Assembly (NCBI GenBank): GCA_020636195.1
Contig: JACJYH010000005.1
Span: 124,001-188,000, forward strand
Source: Lewinellaceae bacterium
Lineage (GTDB): Bacteria; Bacteroidota; Bacteroidia; Chitinophagales; Saprospiraceae
Length of the DNA stretch: 64,000 bases
Direction: 5' to 3'
This document shows, piece by piece, positions 17,567 to 24,741 of the stretch. Made by a program: the position numbers and the translations under genes. Within the stretch, counting starts at the first letter, position 1; each line of letters starts with the position of its first letter. A model generated the notes under the pieces. The model saw only the letters and a list, made by a program, of their open reading frames with translations, was not told the origin of the DNA and made no database searches.

Positions 17567-18273
17567 TAAATTATTTTTGTGAAAATCAATACATAATATA
17601 ATCCGGCAAGTATAAAAACCACGCCAGTCACATATCGCATTATTTTTTCAATTTTTGTGATTCGATTATAAAAAACGCCCACTTTACTTGCTGTAAACGC
17701 CAATATATATGTGAAAAGCAAAACGGGCAAACCAGTACCAAATGCAAAAACGAGGGGTAAGTACAAGCCGTTTGCTGATGAAATGGTCATAGGTATGAGC
17801 ATTCCGAAATACAAAGCTCCACTATACGGACAAAATGCCAAAGCGAAAATTACACCAATTACAAAAGATCCAAGCAATCCTTTATTATTTATTTTTTCAG
17901 TAAGTTTTTCTTGAAAATTGGATTTGCCCAGAAAATTCAATTTAATAACATTCAGCATAATTAAACCGACGATGATCAGTAACGGACCGAGATATTTTTC
18001 ACCATTTTGATTAAAAAATTTAGCAATATGAAATTTACTTGCTCCTAAATACAATACCAGCCCAATAGCAGTATAACTGAAAGCTCTCCCTAGCGAATAC
18101 AACACGCCACTTATGAAAACTTTACGTTTATTGCTGATATTTTTTGAAATATAGGCTGTTGCCGTAATATTAGTTGCTAGCGGACACGGGCTTATGGCTG
18201 TCATTAACCCAAGAATAAAGGCTGATAATATCGGGATGTTGTAATTTTCTAAAAAATGCTGCAAATATTCCAT
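17566..18273 (-). CDS. ArsG-like aromatic organoarsenical efflux permease (CcdA/DsbD-type membrane protein)
   Basis: The 235-residue inner-membrane protein has about six hydrophobic helices. Two Cys-Pro pairs (AISPCPLATN in the first half, AFCPYSGALYF in the second) and the internal repeat are typical of the CcdA/DsbD transmembrane family. A branch of this family next to ArsF-type proteins is annotated as ArsG, the permease for reduced aromatic arsenicals known from the Shewanella arsEFG operon. It overlaps arsF by one base (TAATG). Its TAG stop is partly made by MITE copy B. A plain thiol-electron carrier (CcdA-like) working with the neighbouring CxxC proteins is the main alternative; context favours the arsenic role. 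Confidence 0.8.
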   Translation of the reverse strand: MEYLQHFLENYNIPILSAFILGLMTAISPCPLATNITATAYISKNISNKRKVFISGVLYSLGRAFSYTAIGLVLYLGASKFHIAKFFNQNGEKYLGPLLIIVGLIMLNVIKLNFLGKSNFQEKLTEKINNKGLLGSFVIGVIFALAFCPYSGALYFGMLIPMTISSANGLYLPLVFAFGTGLPVLLFTYILAFTASKVGVFYNRITKIEKIMRYVTGVVFILAGLYYVLIFTKII

Positions 18274-18710
18274 TACAAATTACTTATCTCTTTATCAATT
18301 TTTGATTTTAATTTAGATGAAAACTTTTCTTTATTCTTTCCATACATAAAGGCAAAATCCGTTAAGTCTACTTGCTTTTCTTTTCCGTCTTTTATGATGT
18401 TTAAAAACAAAGATGTACCCGATGCTTGAAACTTTTCAGCCAATTTTTCATTTTCTACTTCATCTACATTCACAACATGAAAAGTTATTTTCCCGCTTTT
18501 TAATTCTTTAGCAAAATAATTCTCTAATGTGTACTTAGTATTGGCTTCTATGGCATTACAAGTTACGCAGCGATGTGTAGTGTGAAAATCCAACACTTCT
18601 ATTTTTGAACTTGATTGGTCTCTTGTTTTGGTTTCTTTTATATTTTGTGCATTACAAAATGTCAACATTAAGTTGAAAATTACAAAACCTAAAATTCTAT
18701 TGGTATTCAT
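18273..18710 (-). CDS. ArsF-like exported thiol protein (nitrophenyl compound nitroreductase subunit family)
   Basis: The 145-residue product has a signal peptide (to about residue 21, LTFCNAQ) and a thioredoxin-like domain with a CVTC pair (Cys48 and Cys51) in FHTTHRCVTCNAIEANTKYT. The later part (KITFHVVNVDEVENEKLAEKF, ASGTSLFLNIIKDGK) follows thioredoxin topology. Homologues next to ArsG are annotated as ArsF, proposed to help reduce nitro groups on aromatic arsenicals such as roxarsone. The one-base overlap with arsG implies coupled translation. The biochemical role of the family is only partly tested, so a general periplasmic redox function is possible. Confidence 0.8.
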   Translation of the reverse strand: MNTNRILGFVIFNLMLTFCNAQNIKETKTRDQSSSKIEVLDFHTTHRCVTCNAIEANTKYTLENYFAKELKSGKITFHVVNVDEVENEKLAEKFQASGTSLFLNIIKDGKEKQVDLTDFAFMYGKNKEKFSSKLKSKIDKEISNL

Positions 18711-18729
18711 GATTTTTATTATTTAATGA

Positions 18730-19707
18730 TTATAAAATAAGATTGAAAATATATCCTGAAATGATGATGCAAAGGGTAACAACGCCAAAAAATACGATGA
18801 TGAGTTTTAAAGTCATTACTTTTTTAAGTAACATAGCTTCAGGTAATGATAAACCGACGACACCCATCATAAAAGCAATGGCAGTTCCTAGCGGGATACC
18901 TTTCTCCACCAAGACCTGAACCACGGGCAAAACACCAGAAGCGTTCATATACATGGGTACTGCAAGTATGGTCGCTACAGGCACAGCAAACGGATTGTTT
19001 TTACTCATATATTGTTCAAAAAATCCTTCCGGGATAAAACCGTGCATTAAACCACCGATGGCAATTCCAGCCAAAACGTATGGAATTATCCCTTTGAAAA
19101 TATTTAAAACTTCTGCCCGGATCGCCGGCAAACGTTGCTTTAGCGATTGTTTCTCCGCAACAAATTTATCTTGTTCTTTTTGGGCATTATTTAAAACTTC
19201 CTTCACCCATGGTGTTAAATGACTTTCCAATTTTAACTTTTGTAAAATCATTCCAGAGATAGTACCCAATAACACCCCGCTTGCCACATAAATAACTGTG
19301 GTTTTTACACCAAATAATCCGAGAAAAAGTCCAATTGCTACTTCATTGACTAAAGGAGATGTTACTAAAAAGGCAAAGGTTACACCCAATGGAATGCCAC
19401 CACTCACAAAACCTATAAATAGCGGGACTGAGGAACAAGAACAAAACGGTGTTACCACACCAAATAAGCTCGCCATAAGATACTGAAACCCGTACAGCTC
19501 ATTTCGAGATAGAAAATTACGTACTTTTTCTATGGGGAAGTAACTGTTTAAAATACCCATAAAAAAGATTACCAAGAACAATAAAATAAATATTTTGATG
19601 CTGTCGAAGATAAAGAAATTTAAAGCTTCAGCAAGATGTTTGCCATGTGCCATTCTGAAAGTGTCATAAACCAACCAATCGGCTAAACTTTGCAACCAAT
19701 CAAACAT
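18730..19707 (-). CDS. ArsP-type permease (SO_0444/DUF318 family)
   Basis: The 325-residue integral membrane protein has about eight helices in two halves. The first half carries FGVVTPFCSCSSVPLFIGF, with the family's closely spaced cysteines, followed by GGIPLGVTFAFLVTSPLVNEVA. The second half repeats the pattern (VATILAVPMYMNASGVLPVV, GTAIAFMMGVVGLSLPEAML). ArsP members export trivalent organoarsenicals such as methylarsenite; others in the superfamily have unknown cargo. It lies 12 bases after the small thioredoxin-like gene and 19 before arsF, inside the ars operon, which supports a role in metalloid export. Family call firm, substrate inferred. Confidence 0.85.
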   Translation of the reverse strand: MFDWLQSLADWLVYDTFRMAHGKHLAEALNFFIFDSIKIFILLFLVIFFMGILNSYFPIEKVRNFLSRNELYGFQYLMASLFGVVTPFCSCSSVPLFIGFVSGGIPLGVTFAFLVTSPLVNEVAIGLFLGLFGVKTTVIYVASGVLLGTISGMILQKLKLESHLTPWVKEVLNNAQKEQDKFVAEKQSLKQRLPAIRAEVLNIFKGIIPYVLAGIAIGGLMHGFIPEGFFEQYMSKNNPFAVPVATILAVPMYMNASGVLPVVQVLVEKGIPLGTAIAFMMGVVGLSLPEAMLLKKVMTLKLIIVFFGVVTLCIIISGYIFNLIL

Positions 19708-19719
19708 AGTCTGAATTTT

Positions 19720-20019
19720 TTAACAACAACGGTCAGAACCGCCACAGCATTCAGTGTTTTGATCTATGGTAGTTTTCGTCTCTGATTGCAACAAGGTAAA
19801 AATTTCGTCTTTGGACGGCACTCTCCCTTTTACCAATATTTTTTCATTGACTACTAATGCCGGGGTAGTCATAACATGATACTCCAATATTTTCATGATG
19901 TCATCCACCTTTTCAACTGTAGCATTGATATTGTTTTCATGAACAACTTCTTCGGTCGCTTTTAAAAGCGATTGGCATTTAGGGCAACCAGTTCCAAGAA
20001 TTTTAATTATTTGTGTCAT
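19720..20019 (-). CDS. Small thioredoxin-family protein with a cysteine-rich tail
   Basis: The 99-residue cytosolic product has the TM0996-like small thioredoxin fold: IIKILGTGCPKCQSLLKAT at the start, with the redox pair Cys12-Pro-Lys-Cys15, then YHVMTTPALVVNEKILVKGRVPS with the cis-Pro loop. The last residues, ECCGGSDRCC, add four more cysteines, a tail seen in metal-linked members. It sits between arsR and the ArsP-type permease, 12 bases from the latter. It may pass electrons to ArsC or to the permease, or hand trivalent arsenic to the exporter; neither is shown by the sequence. MITE copy C separates it from arsR. Confidence 0.88.
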   Translation of the reverse strand: MTQIIKILGTGCPKCQSLLKATEEVVHENNINATVEKVDDIMKILEYHVMTTPALVVNEKILVKGRVPSKDEIFTLLQSETKTTIDQNTECCGGSDRCC

Positions 20020-20069
20020 ATTTAATTTTTGTTTTCACCTGAGGGCGATTTTTATATCCGGGTTTTTAA

Positions 20070-20228
20070 GAGTATGTTTAAAATTTATCCATTAGCTATA
20101 AAATGTTTTATTTTGGCACAAATTCGTTAAATTTTTCGTCGAATTGCCCACATCCCATTGCAAAATTTGCCTTTTTTCGCTCAAAATAATTCCATTTTAT
20201 TATCCAAAAACAAAATTTAAACATACTC
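20070..20228. mobile_element. MITE copy C (159 bp), directly after arsR
   Basis: The terminal inverted repeats GAGTATGTTTAAAATTT and AAATTTAAACATACTC are flanked by TAA at 20067-20069 and 20229-20231. As with copy B, the last base of the arsR stop codon (TAG) belongs to the element, and the rebuilt empty site restores a TAA stop at the same codon. The body is nearly the same as copy B, including the GCAAAATTTGC palindrome. Confidence 0.9.
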
Positions 20229-20563
20229 TAAATTTTACAATTAAGCTGAGAATTAAATGAGGTAAAGAAATCATTGAAAAGTTCTTGTGCCAATTGCCAT
20301 TTTTTTTGGTTAATGCAATATTTTATTTTGGGTGGATTGAGTTCACCTTGTATCAAATCTGCATTTTTAAGTTCCTTTAAGTGTTGTGAAATGGTTGATT
20401 GTGCCAATGGAAAAATATCAACTAAATCTCCCGTAAAACAACAAGATTGTTCTTTTAGGTATTTTAATATGGCTATTCGTGTTGGGTGTGCCAGTGCTTT
20501 AGCGAATTGTGCCAATTGCTCCGTACTTTTATTGTATTCTATATGTTCCAATTTCCTGTCCAT
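20228..20563 (-). CDS. arsR: ArsR/SmtB-family metalloid-responsive repressor
   Basis: The 111-residue winged-helix protein has the family pattern FAKALAHPTRIAILKYLKE, then the recognition helix AQSTISQHLKELKNADLIQGE. Vicinal cysteines Cys41-Cys42, just before the DNA-binding helices (QSCCFTGDLV), plus Cys83 and Cys109, could form the arsenite site. The spacing differs from the classic CVC of plasmid ArsR, as in other Bacteroidota members. It is the first gene of the leftward ars operon. The ATG lies only about 11 bases after its -7 box, so the message would be nearly leaderless. Its stop codon is formed at the edge of MITE copy C. Confidence 0.93.
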   Translation of the reverse strand: MDRKLEHIEYNKSTEQLAQFAKALAHPTRIAILKYLKEQSCCFTGDLVDIFPLAQSTISQHLKELKNADLIQGELNPPKIKYCINQKKWQLAQELFNDFFTSFNSQLNCKI

Positions 20564-20569
20564 TCGTTC

Positions 20570-20585
20570 ATCGCAAATGTACGAT
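20570..20585 (-). promoter_or_regulatory. arsR promoter -7 box within a putative ArsR operator
   Basis: On the minus strand TACATTTG (20574-20581) matches the -7 consensus. It is embedded in a 16-base imperfect dyad with ATCG and CGAT arms (20570-20585). ArsR proteins bind such dyads and block polymerase, so self-repression of the operon is the natural reading. Confidence 0.55.
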
Positions 20586-20729
20586 TAATTTGTGGAATAT
20601 CTTTACTTTTTATGGGGCAAACATCATTATATTTTTTGGTAATTGCGAGATTTTAATGATGTCACCTTGGTTAATTCTGCTGATGGTCATGCAGGCTTGA
20701 AATGGTTTTTAGGTTCCATTTTATTTTCA

Positions 20730-21164
20730 TTATCTACGGTATATAAGTTGTATGGCTTGATGAATATAGCTTTCATTATTCACGATGCACAATCTGCATA
20801 ACCCACGGTTAAAATAGTGGGTTATGGTGAGTTGAACGAATAGGGCATTTTTATAGCTTATAAATTTGCCTGAAGTTTCTAAACTATCTAAGTATTCTGA
20901 TACTAATTCAATAACTGCATCAGGTTCAACGCTAAACTTTTCATCAATAAAATAAACTTCAGGACTGCCATCTTCTTTGATCTGATTTGATGAATTCCTT
21001 TGTTCGATTCCTAATCTATTATTAGCTTGAAAAACACAATTACAGAAAATATAATTCTTATTTATATTAACCATATTATTGTCTATTAAATTCATATTGT
21101 TCTTTAATGCGCACCCCAATGCAATAAAAGTTAAAATAATTAAACTGCTCGTTTTTATATTTAT
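20730..21164 (-). CDS. Putative lipoprotein, unknown; start codon ATA or lost
   Basis: The frame is open from the stop codon next to the upstream gene. An ideal lipoprotein signal, NIKTSSLIILTFIALGC, is encoded, but its only possible beginnings are ATA codons (the best at 21164). The first standard alternative start, TTG at 21119, would cut the signal away. The remaining residues, including IKEDGSPEVYFIDEKFSVEPDAVIELVSEYLDSLET, match nothing I know. The last part, from about 20826 on, is encoded by a REP-like hairpin, so the original C-terminus was probably replaced. The gene lies 12 bases after the stop of the 21177 gene. It may be a decaying gene or one started at a rare codon. Confidence 0.45.
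   Translation of the reverse strand: MNIKTSSLIILTFIALGCALKNNMNLIDNNMVNINKNYIFCNCVFQANNRLGIEQRNSSNQIKEDGSPEVYFIDEKFSVEPDAVIELVSEYLDSLETSGKFISYKNALFVQLTITHYFNRGLCRLCIVNNESYIHQAIQLIYRR
20797..20826. repeat. REP-like hairpin, right copy
   Basis: A perfect 10-bp stem, CATAACCCAC and GTGGGTTATG, surrounds a 10-base loop. It is the same length as, and alignable with, the hairpin at 15109-15138 on the other side of the ars genes. It lies inside the coding frame at 20730-21164. Confidence 0.6.
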
Positions 21165-21176
21165 ATATATAAATTA

Positions 21177-21716
21177 TTATATATTGGTTACTCTAAAATG
21201 ATTTAACATTTCCATCGGAACATCTGGATGGTCTCCTGAAAATAAAATAAGTCTTAGGTAATTGCCTTTTGTAGTGCATATCATGTATGGTGTTGCAATA
21301 TCAAACCAATCATGTTTATAATATTTATATATATTACATTTATTAATTTCGGCACTTTTTTTAGTAGGAAATTTCACAACTAAAATCATTGGGCCACAAG
21401 GCCAATCATAAGAACTATTGCAATTTAATTTAATTAGAACATTGGGATATGATGACATATTGGTATTTTTAAATACTTTATCAATATATTTTGTCATTTC
21501 AAAATAATCAATTTCAGGATTCGAATGATTTAACCATTTTTTAAAGTAAGAAATGGTATCAATTGTTTCAAATGCCCAATTTAAAATATTTTGATTTGGA
21601 TTCTGTGATGATGAATAGATGTTTATACCCTTATATTCTATAAGTTGTTGGCAGTATGCCCTATTAAAAAAGAGCGAGAAAAATGTTATAATTGTAAAAT
21701 AAATGAATGTTTTCAT
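21177..21716 (-). CDS. Exported protein, unknown function
   Basis: The 179-residue product has a signal peptide (MKTFIYFTIITFFSLFFNRAYCQ, cleavage after about residue 22). The mature part is rich in Asn, Tyr and Ile, with four cysteines that could pair (NCNSSYDWPCG, NKCNIYKY, YMICTTKG). I recognise no domain. It lies two bases after the upstream lipoprotein gene and 12 before the next, so the three form a tight leftward unit. The very AT-rich codon use differs from the core genes and suggests acquisition. Small exported proteins in such clusters are sometimes immunity proteins, but no toxin partner is visible here. Confidence 0.65.
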   Translation of the reverse strand: MKTFIYFTIITFFSLFFNRAYCQQLIEYKGINIYSSSQNPNQNILNWAFETIDTISYFKKWLNHSNPEIDYFEMTKYIDKVFKNTNMSSYPNVLIKLNCNSSYDWPCGPMILVVKFPTKKSAEINKCNIYKYYKHDWFDIATPYMICTTKGNYLRLILFSGDHPDVPMEMLNHFRVTNI

Positions 21717-21718
21717 TA

Positions 21719-22015
21719 TTAATTATTTAATTCTATTAATTTGATTTTAAAGATATACTGTTTTTTCATAGAAATGTTTGTACCACTTCGGTCTATATGG
21801 CTTACGTGCCAGGTGCTATCTTCAATCTTCTTAATTTTTGATGTTCCATAATAGTCCATTATCTTTAATGAGTCTATATTCTTATGGTTTTTACGTAAGA
21901 ATACATAACTATATCGAGAATTACCATTATAAACTATATCTAAAGTATATAAATTTTCCTTACTACAAGAGTACAAACCCAGGTTAAGCATTATGGTTAA
22001 CAATAAATATCTCAT
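21719..22015 (-). CDS. Small putative lipoprotein, unknown function
   Basis: The start is taken as the ATG at 22015 because it forms an ATGA overlap with the stop of an upstream reading frame; another ATG lies two codons earlier. The roughly 98-residue product has a lipoprotein signal MRYLLLTIMLNLGLYSC, so the cysteine at residue 17 would be lipidated. The rest (YNGNSRYSYVFLRKNHKNID, STWHVSHIDRSG) is beta-type and unrecognised. It is the first gene of a three-gene leftward unit. Confidence 0.6.
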   Translation of the reverse strand: MRYLLLTIMLNLGLYSCSKENLYTLDIVYNGNSRYSYVFLRKNHKNIDSLKIMDYYGTSKIKKIEDSTWHVSHIDRSGTNISMKKQYIFKIKLIELNN

Positions 22016-22125
22016 GGCCATTTTTTCTTTGAATCAGTATATTTAAAAAACGTAGTTTTACCAAGTTCGGCAGTTTTTGTAAATATTCCATTCTTGATAT
22101 AACGTGATACCTTGCAAAAATGCAA
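22012..22125 (-). pseudogene. 3' remnant of an unknown gene coupled to the lipoprotein gene
   Basis: A 37-codon open stretch without a start codon ends KTAELGKTTFFKYTDSKKKW plus a final proline, with its TGA overlapping the next ATG by four bases. That overlap is what one expects of a real upstream operon gene, while a TAG closes the frame only 38 codons back. An overlapping stretch in another frame (LNIGGNYIVAFLQGITLYQE) reads protein-like just before it, so a frameshift may have broken the gene. The protein is unidentified. Confidence 0.3.
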
Positions 22126-22223
22126 CTATATAATTCCCTCCAATATTCAGACCACTTGCTTAATAAAATTTTATAACTTAAATTTGTAAACAAAATGGCA
22201 GTAAAGATGGTAGAGGTTAATAA

Positions 22224-22484
22224 TTACCTGCTTTTTCCTTCAAAATTTTTAGTGTCAAATTCTTTGCCCAGTTTAAAAATGTATCTAATATATAGCTGAA
22301 AATTTCTTCTGTTGCTGATATTTATGGATTCTTGGAAAAGACTCGGATATGTATATGAAAATTTGGATTTATTCCCCAAAATATCATAAAAATTTATTCT
22401 AAAATCAAAAGGGATTTTAGAAGGCTTGTAATTAATGTACTCCCCCCATATATTCGACTGCAAAATTTGCCTTTTTTCGCTCAA
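22224..22484 (-). pseudogene. C-terminal remnant of an outer-membrane beta-barrel protein, fused to a MITE fragment
   Basis: The 86-residue frame takes its first 11 residues (MSEKRQILQSN) from MITE fragment D. The rest resembles the last strands of a TonB-receptor-like beta barrel: FDFRINFYDILGNKSKFSY, then a spacer, then RRNFQLYIRYIFKLG, with the aromatic alternation usual at the end of such barrels. A complete receptor would be some 700 residues or more longer upstream, and that DNA is absent. So the barrel gene was cut and joined to a MITE end. No signal peptide remains, so a functional product is unlikely. Confidence 0.5.
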
Positions 22485-22528
22485 AATAATTCCATTTTAT
22501 TATCCAAAAACAAAATTTAAACATACTC
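22452..22528. mobile_element. MITE copy D, right half only (about 77 bp)
   Basis: From ATTCGACTGC to the terminal CATACTC the sequence follows copies B and C almost base for base. The left half is missing and is replaced by barrel-remnant DNA. A TTA follows the right end. The break implies a deletion after the element had inserted. Confidence 0.8.
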
Positions 22529-22670
22529 TTAATTAATTCTTTTAAATCTGGTCTATTGTTAAAAGCTTCTGGATTGCCCCTACCTGAGTTTTTTTGTTCA
22601 GCCGAATGAAACAGAAATTCAGGTTAGGATGGTTCCACCTTACCCAAATCTGTCTTGCCCTATTTTATGA

Positions 22671-22710
22671 GATGTATCAAAAGCCAATTAATTACAGCTT
22701 CTGATACATC
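22671..22710. terminator. Hairpin past the end of the T9SS protein gene
   Basis: GATGTATCA (22671-22679) pairs with TGATACATC (22702-22710), extended inward by AAGC/GCTT across one mismatch. It lies 11 bases beyond the stop of the leftward gene at 22721. There is no strong T run, so termination is likely but not certain. Confidence 0.5.
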
Positions 22711-22720
22711 CCTATATTTC

Positions 22721-24316
22721 CTATTGCTTTAGAATTTTTGTATTGGTAATTTCTTGGTCAGCAATAAGTCTGATGATATACAACCCAGTATTCATTTGAC
22801 TCAAATCTATGGTTCCATGTTCGTTATCGAGCATACCTTCAGCAACCATAGTTCCGGAACTATTGAACACCTTAAACCGAGCCAATCCAGAGATAGATGA
22901 CACTTGAACCAATCCTGTTGTAGGATTAGGAAATAGTTTCACATCAGCTCCAAGGTTGAATTCTGCACTTTCGATATGAGAAAAACTGAACCTGCCATCG
23001 AAGTCCATTTGTTTTAATCTGTAGTAATTGATACCGGAATTCGGACTTTTATCGGTTGCTTGGTAGGTAGTGAGTTCATTTGAATTGCCCTTTCCTACAA
23101 CAAAATCAATGTCACCCCACGTAATTCCATCATTGCTTCTTTGGATAATCCATCCTTCATTATTGGTTTCAGATGTTACGACCCATTGTAAAAAGGATTG
23201 ACTATTGATCTTTGAAACATTGAAAGACTTTAATGTCACAGGTGCGGGCGCTTGTATCACCCAAATTTGATAATTGACCAATAAGTCCGCTTTTCCACCC
23301 ATACCAGGACCCATAGTCGCTCTTGCGTCTCCGGAACTACCACCAGTTCTAGAAATGCCGATGCTTTGTTCAGATGTAAAATCTATATCAAACGTGGACC
23401 CATCTTCGACCAGTGAACTGAGAATATTGTAATTGGCTGTGTAACCTACACCAAAACTCGCAGTATTAACTCCTCCCGGGAAATACCAAGAATTGCTAAC
23501 AGCTTGGAAGCTACATCCACTGTTGCAGCAAGTGTGAAGATTTCCATTTGTGGCGTTATAAGCGTTGCTTCCCGTCGCATTTGGAATATCGGATAGCTGC
23601 TGGTTGAATGATTGATCTATCTTCATACCATTGACACCTGAAATGGCTCCGTATGCACCGGAAACATCCAAGCTTAAGTTATACGCTGCGGTGATTTGCC
23701 ATGAAGAACATGAACCATCATCTCCACCTATCATGGTCAGTCTAAGCTCATCAGCACCTGCGCCTGTACCATTTCCAACACCATCGTCCAGAATTCTCAG
23801 TTGAGCTGATGTGGGAAGCCATACGGTTCCCGATGTTCTTTCCGCCAATGGGAGACTAGAGATAGTAGAAGATGGATTTGTGTTCATCCAATTGGTCAAT
23901 GTTACCCTTCTGGTCTCAGAAGTTGAGCTTGGCCAGTTAGTTCCAGCTCCGGTTCCACCAACACCTGGATTGCATGGTACAGCCAATCCGGCAAGATTGT
24001 TGTCACACGTCCCGATATTTCCATATAATTGGGACTGAATAAAATTAGCGCCGGGAGTTCCGACCACGGTCCAAGGGACACTTGAACATTGAGTTTCACC
24101 TCCAAAAGAAGTATCAGCGGATCCGCAAGTAGTGCTACCGCCACCACAACAGGTCACAGCGGAATTGCCTGAAGCGTTACCAGTATAATATGGACCGTTT
24201 TGATAGCTGCTAGAACCCATCTGTACCCAAGTATAACCTGATGGTAAGCTGATGGCAGGCTGACCGAATATGATCAGCGAATAAAATAATGTGCAAAAAG
24301 AAAAAAAGGCTTTCAT
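22721..24316 (-). CDS. Secreted protein with type IX secretion sorting domain (type A)
   Basis: The 531-residue product starts with a signal peptide (to about residue 23, ending IFGQPAISL). A Cys- and Gly-rich region (about 25-350) follows with SGYTWVQMGSSSYQNGPYY, CCGGGSTTCGSADTSFGGET and later CCNSGCSFQ; it belongs to no family I can name. About 365-450 is a fibronectin-like spacer commonly found before the sorting domain (LQWVVTSETNNEGWIIQRS, YYRLKQMDFDGRFSFS). The last 75 residues are the T9SS type A domain (VKLFPNPTTGLVQV, GLYIIRLI). Such proteins cross the outer membrane by T9SS and are released or attached to the surface. Divergent from the amylase gene. Confidence 0.88.
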   Translation of the reverse strand: MKAFFSFCTLFYSLIIFGQPAISLPSGYTWVQMGSSSYQNGPYYTGNASGNSAVTCCGGGSTTCGSADTSFGGETQCSSVPWTVVGTPGANFIQSQLYGNIGTCDNNLAGLAVPCNPGVGGTGAGTNWPSSTSETRRVTLTNWMNTNPSSTISSLPLAERTSGTVWLPTSAQLRILDDGVGNGTGAGADELRLTMIGGDDGSCSSWQITAAYNLSLDVSGAYGAISGVNGMKIDQSFNQQLSDIPNATGSNAYNATNGNLHTCCNSGCSFQAVSNSWYFPGGVNTASFGVGYTANYNILSSLVEDGSTFDIDFTSEQSIGISRTGGSSGDARATMGPGMGGKADLLVNYQIWVIQAPAPVTLKSFNVSKINSQSFLQWVVTSETNNEGWIIQRSNDGITWGDIDFVVGKGNSNELTTYQATDKSPNSGINYYRLKQMDFDGRFSFSHIESAEFNLGADVKLFPNPTTGLVQVSSISGLARFKVFNSSGTMVAEGMLDNEHGTIDLSQMNTGLYIIRLIADQEITNTKILKQ

Positions 24317-24741
24317 TGTTATGTGAAAATTTAGTGATCAATATTGTGCTGTTGAGTAGAGAAATCTCAACTCAAAAAGTATTGAAACCAAATACACACA
24401 CGGAAAAATCTAATTTTTTTAGTCGGAGTTGTAAGCAAAGTTATAGATATTCTATTTAAAGTTGTTCATGTTTAATATCATTTTTTTTATTTATTATGTA
24501 CCGCATTTATTCTTAACGACAAAGGCATTACATTATAGTTAAATATGAAAATGGCAATACATTAAATTCTGGTGAAACTATGTTTTCTTATTATTGAAAT
24601 GATATTTTATTGTTACATTTATATAGAAATTTCGATCAATAAAACTACATTTGTGTGCGCATCATCAATTGCATTGAAAAATTGATTGTGCTACCCCAAA
24701 ATAACTAGTTATATAGTTACTATTACAAATAATATTTACGT
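24317..24741. promoter_or_regulatory. Divergent promoter region (T9SS protein / amylase)
   Basis: The 425-base gap holds a -7 box for each side: TAACTTTG on the minus strand (24436-24443), about 120 bases before the leftward gene, and TACATTTG on the plus strand (24646-24653), 88 bases before the amylase ATG. Neither has a well-spaced TTTG at -33. A GTTGAG/CTCAAC hairpin lies in the leftward leader near 24355. No coding frame is seen. Confidence 0.5.

Noticed and set aside
21984..22193. A 69-codon minus-strand frame beginning MFTNLSYKILLSKW
   Set aside because: It overlaps the lipoprotein gene and the coupled relic in another frame, and its sequence shows no domain or signal. The ATGA overlap favours a different frame.
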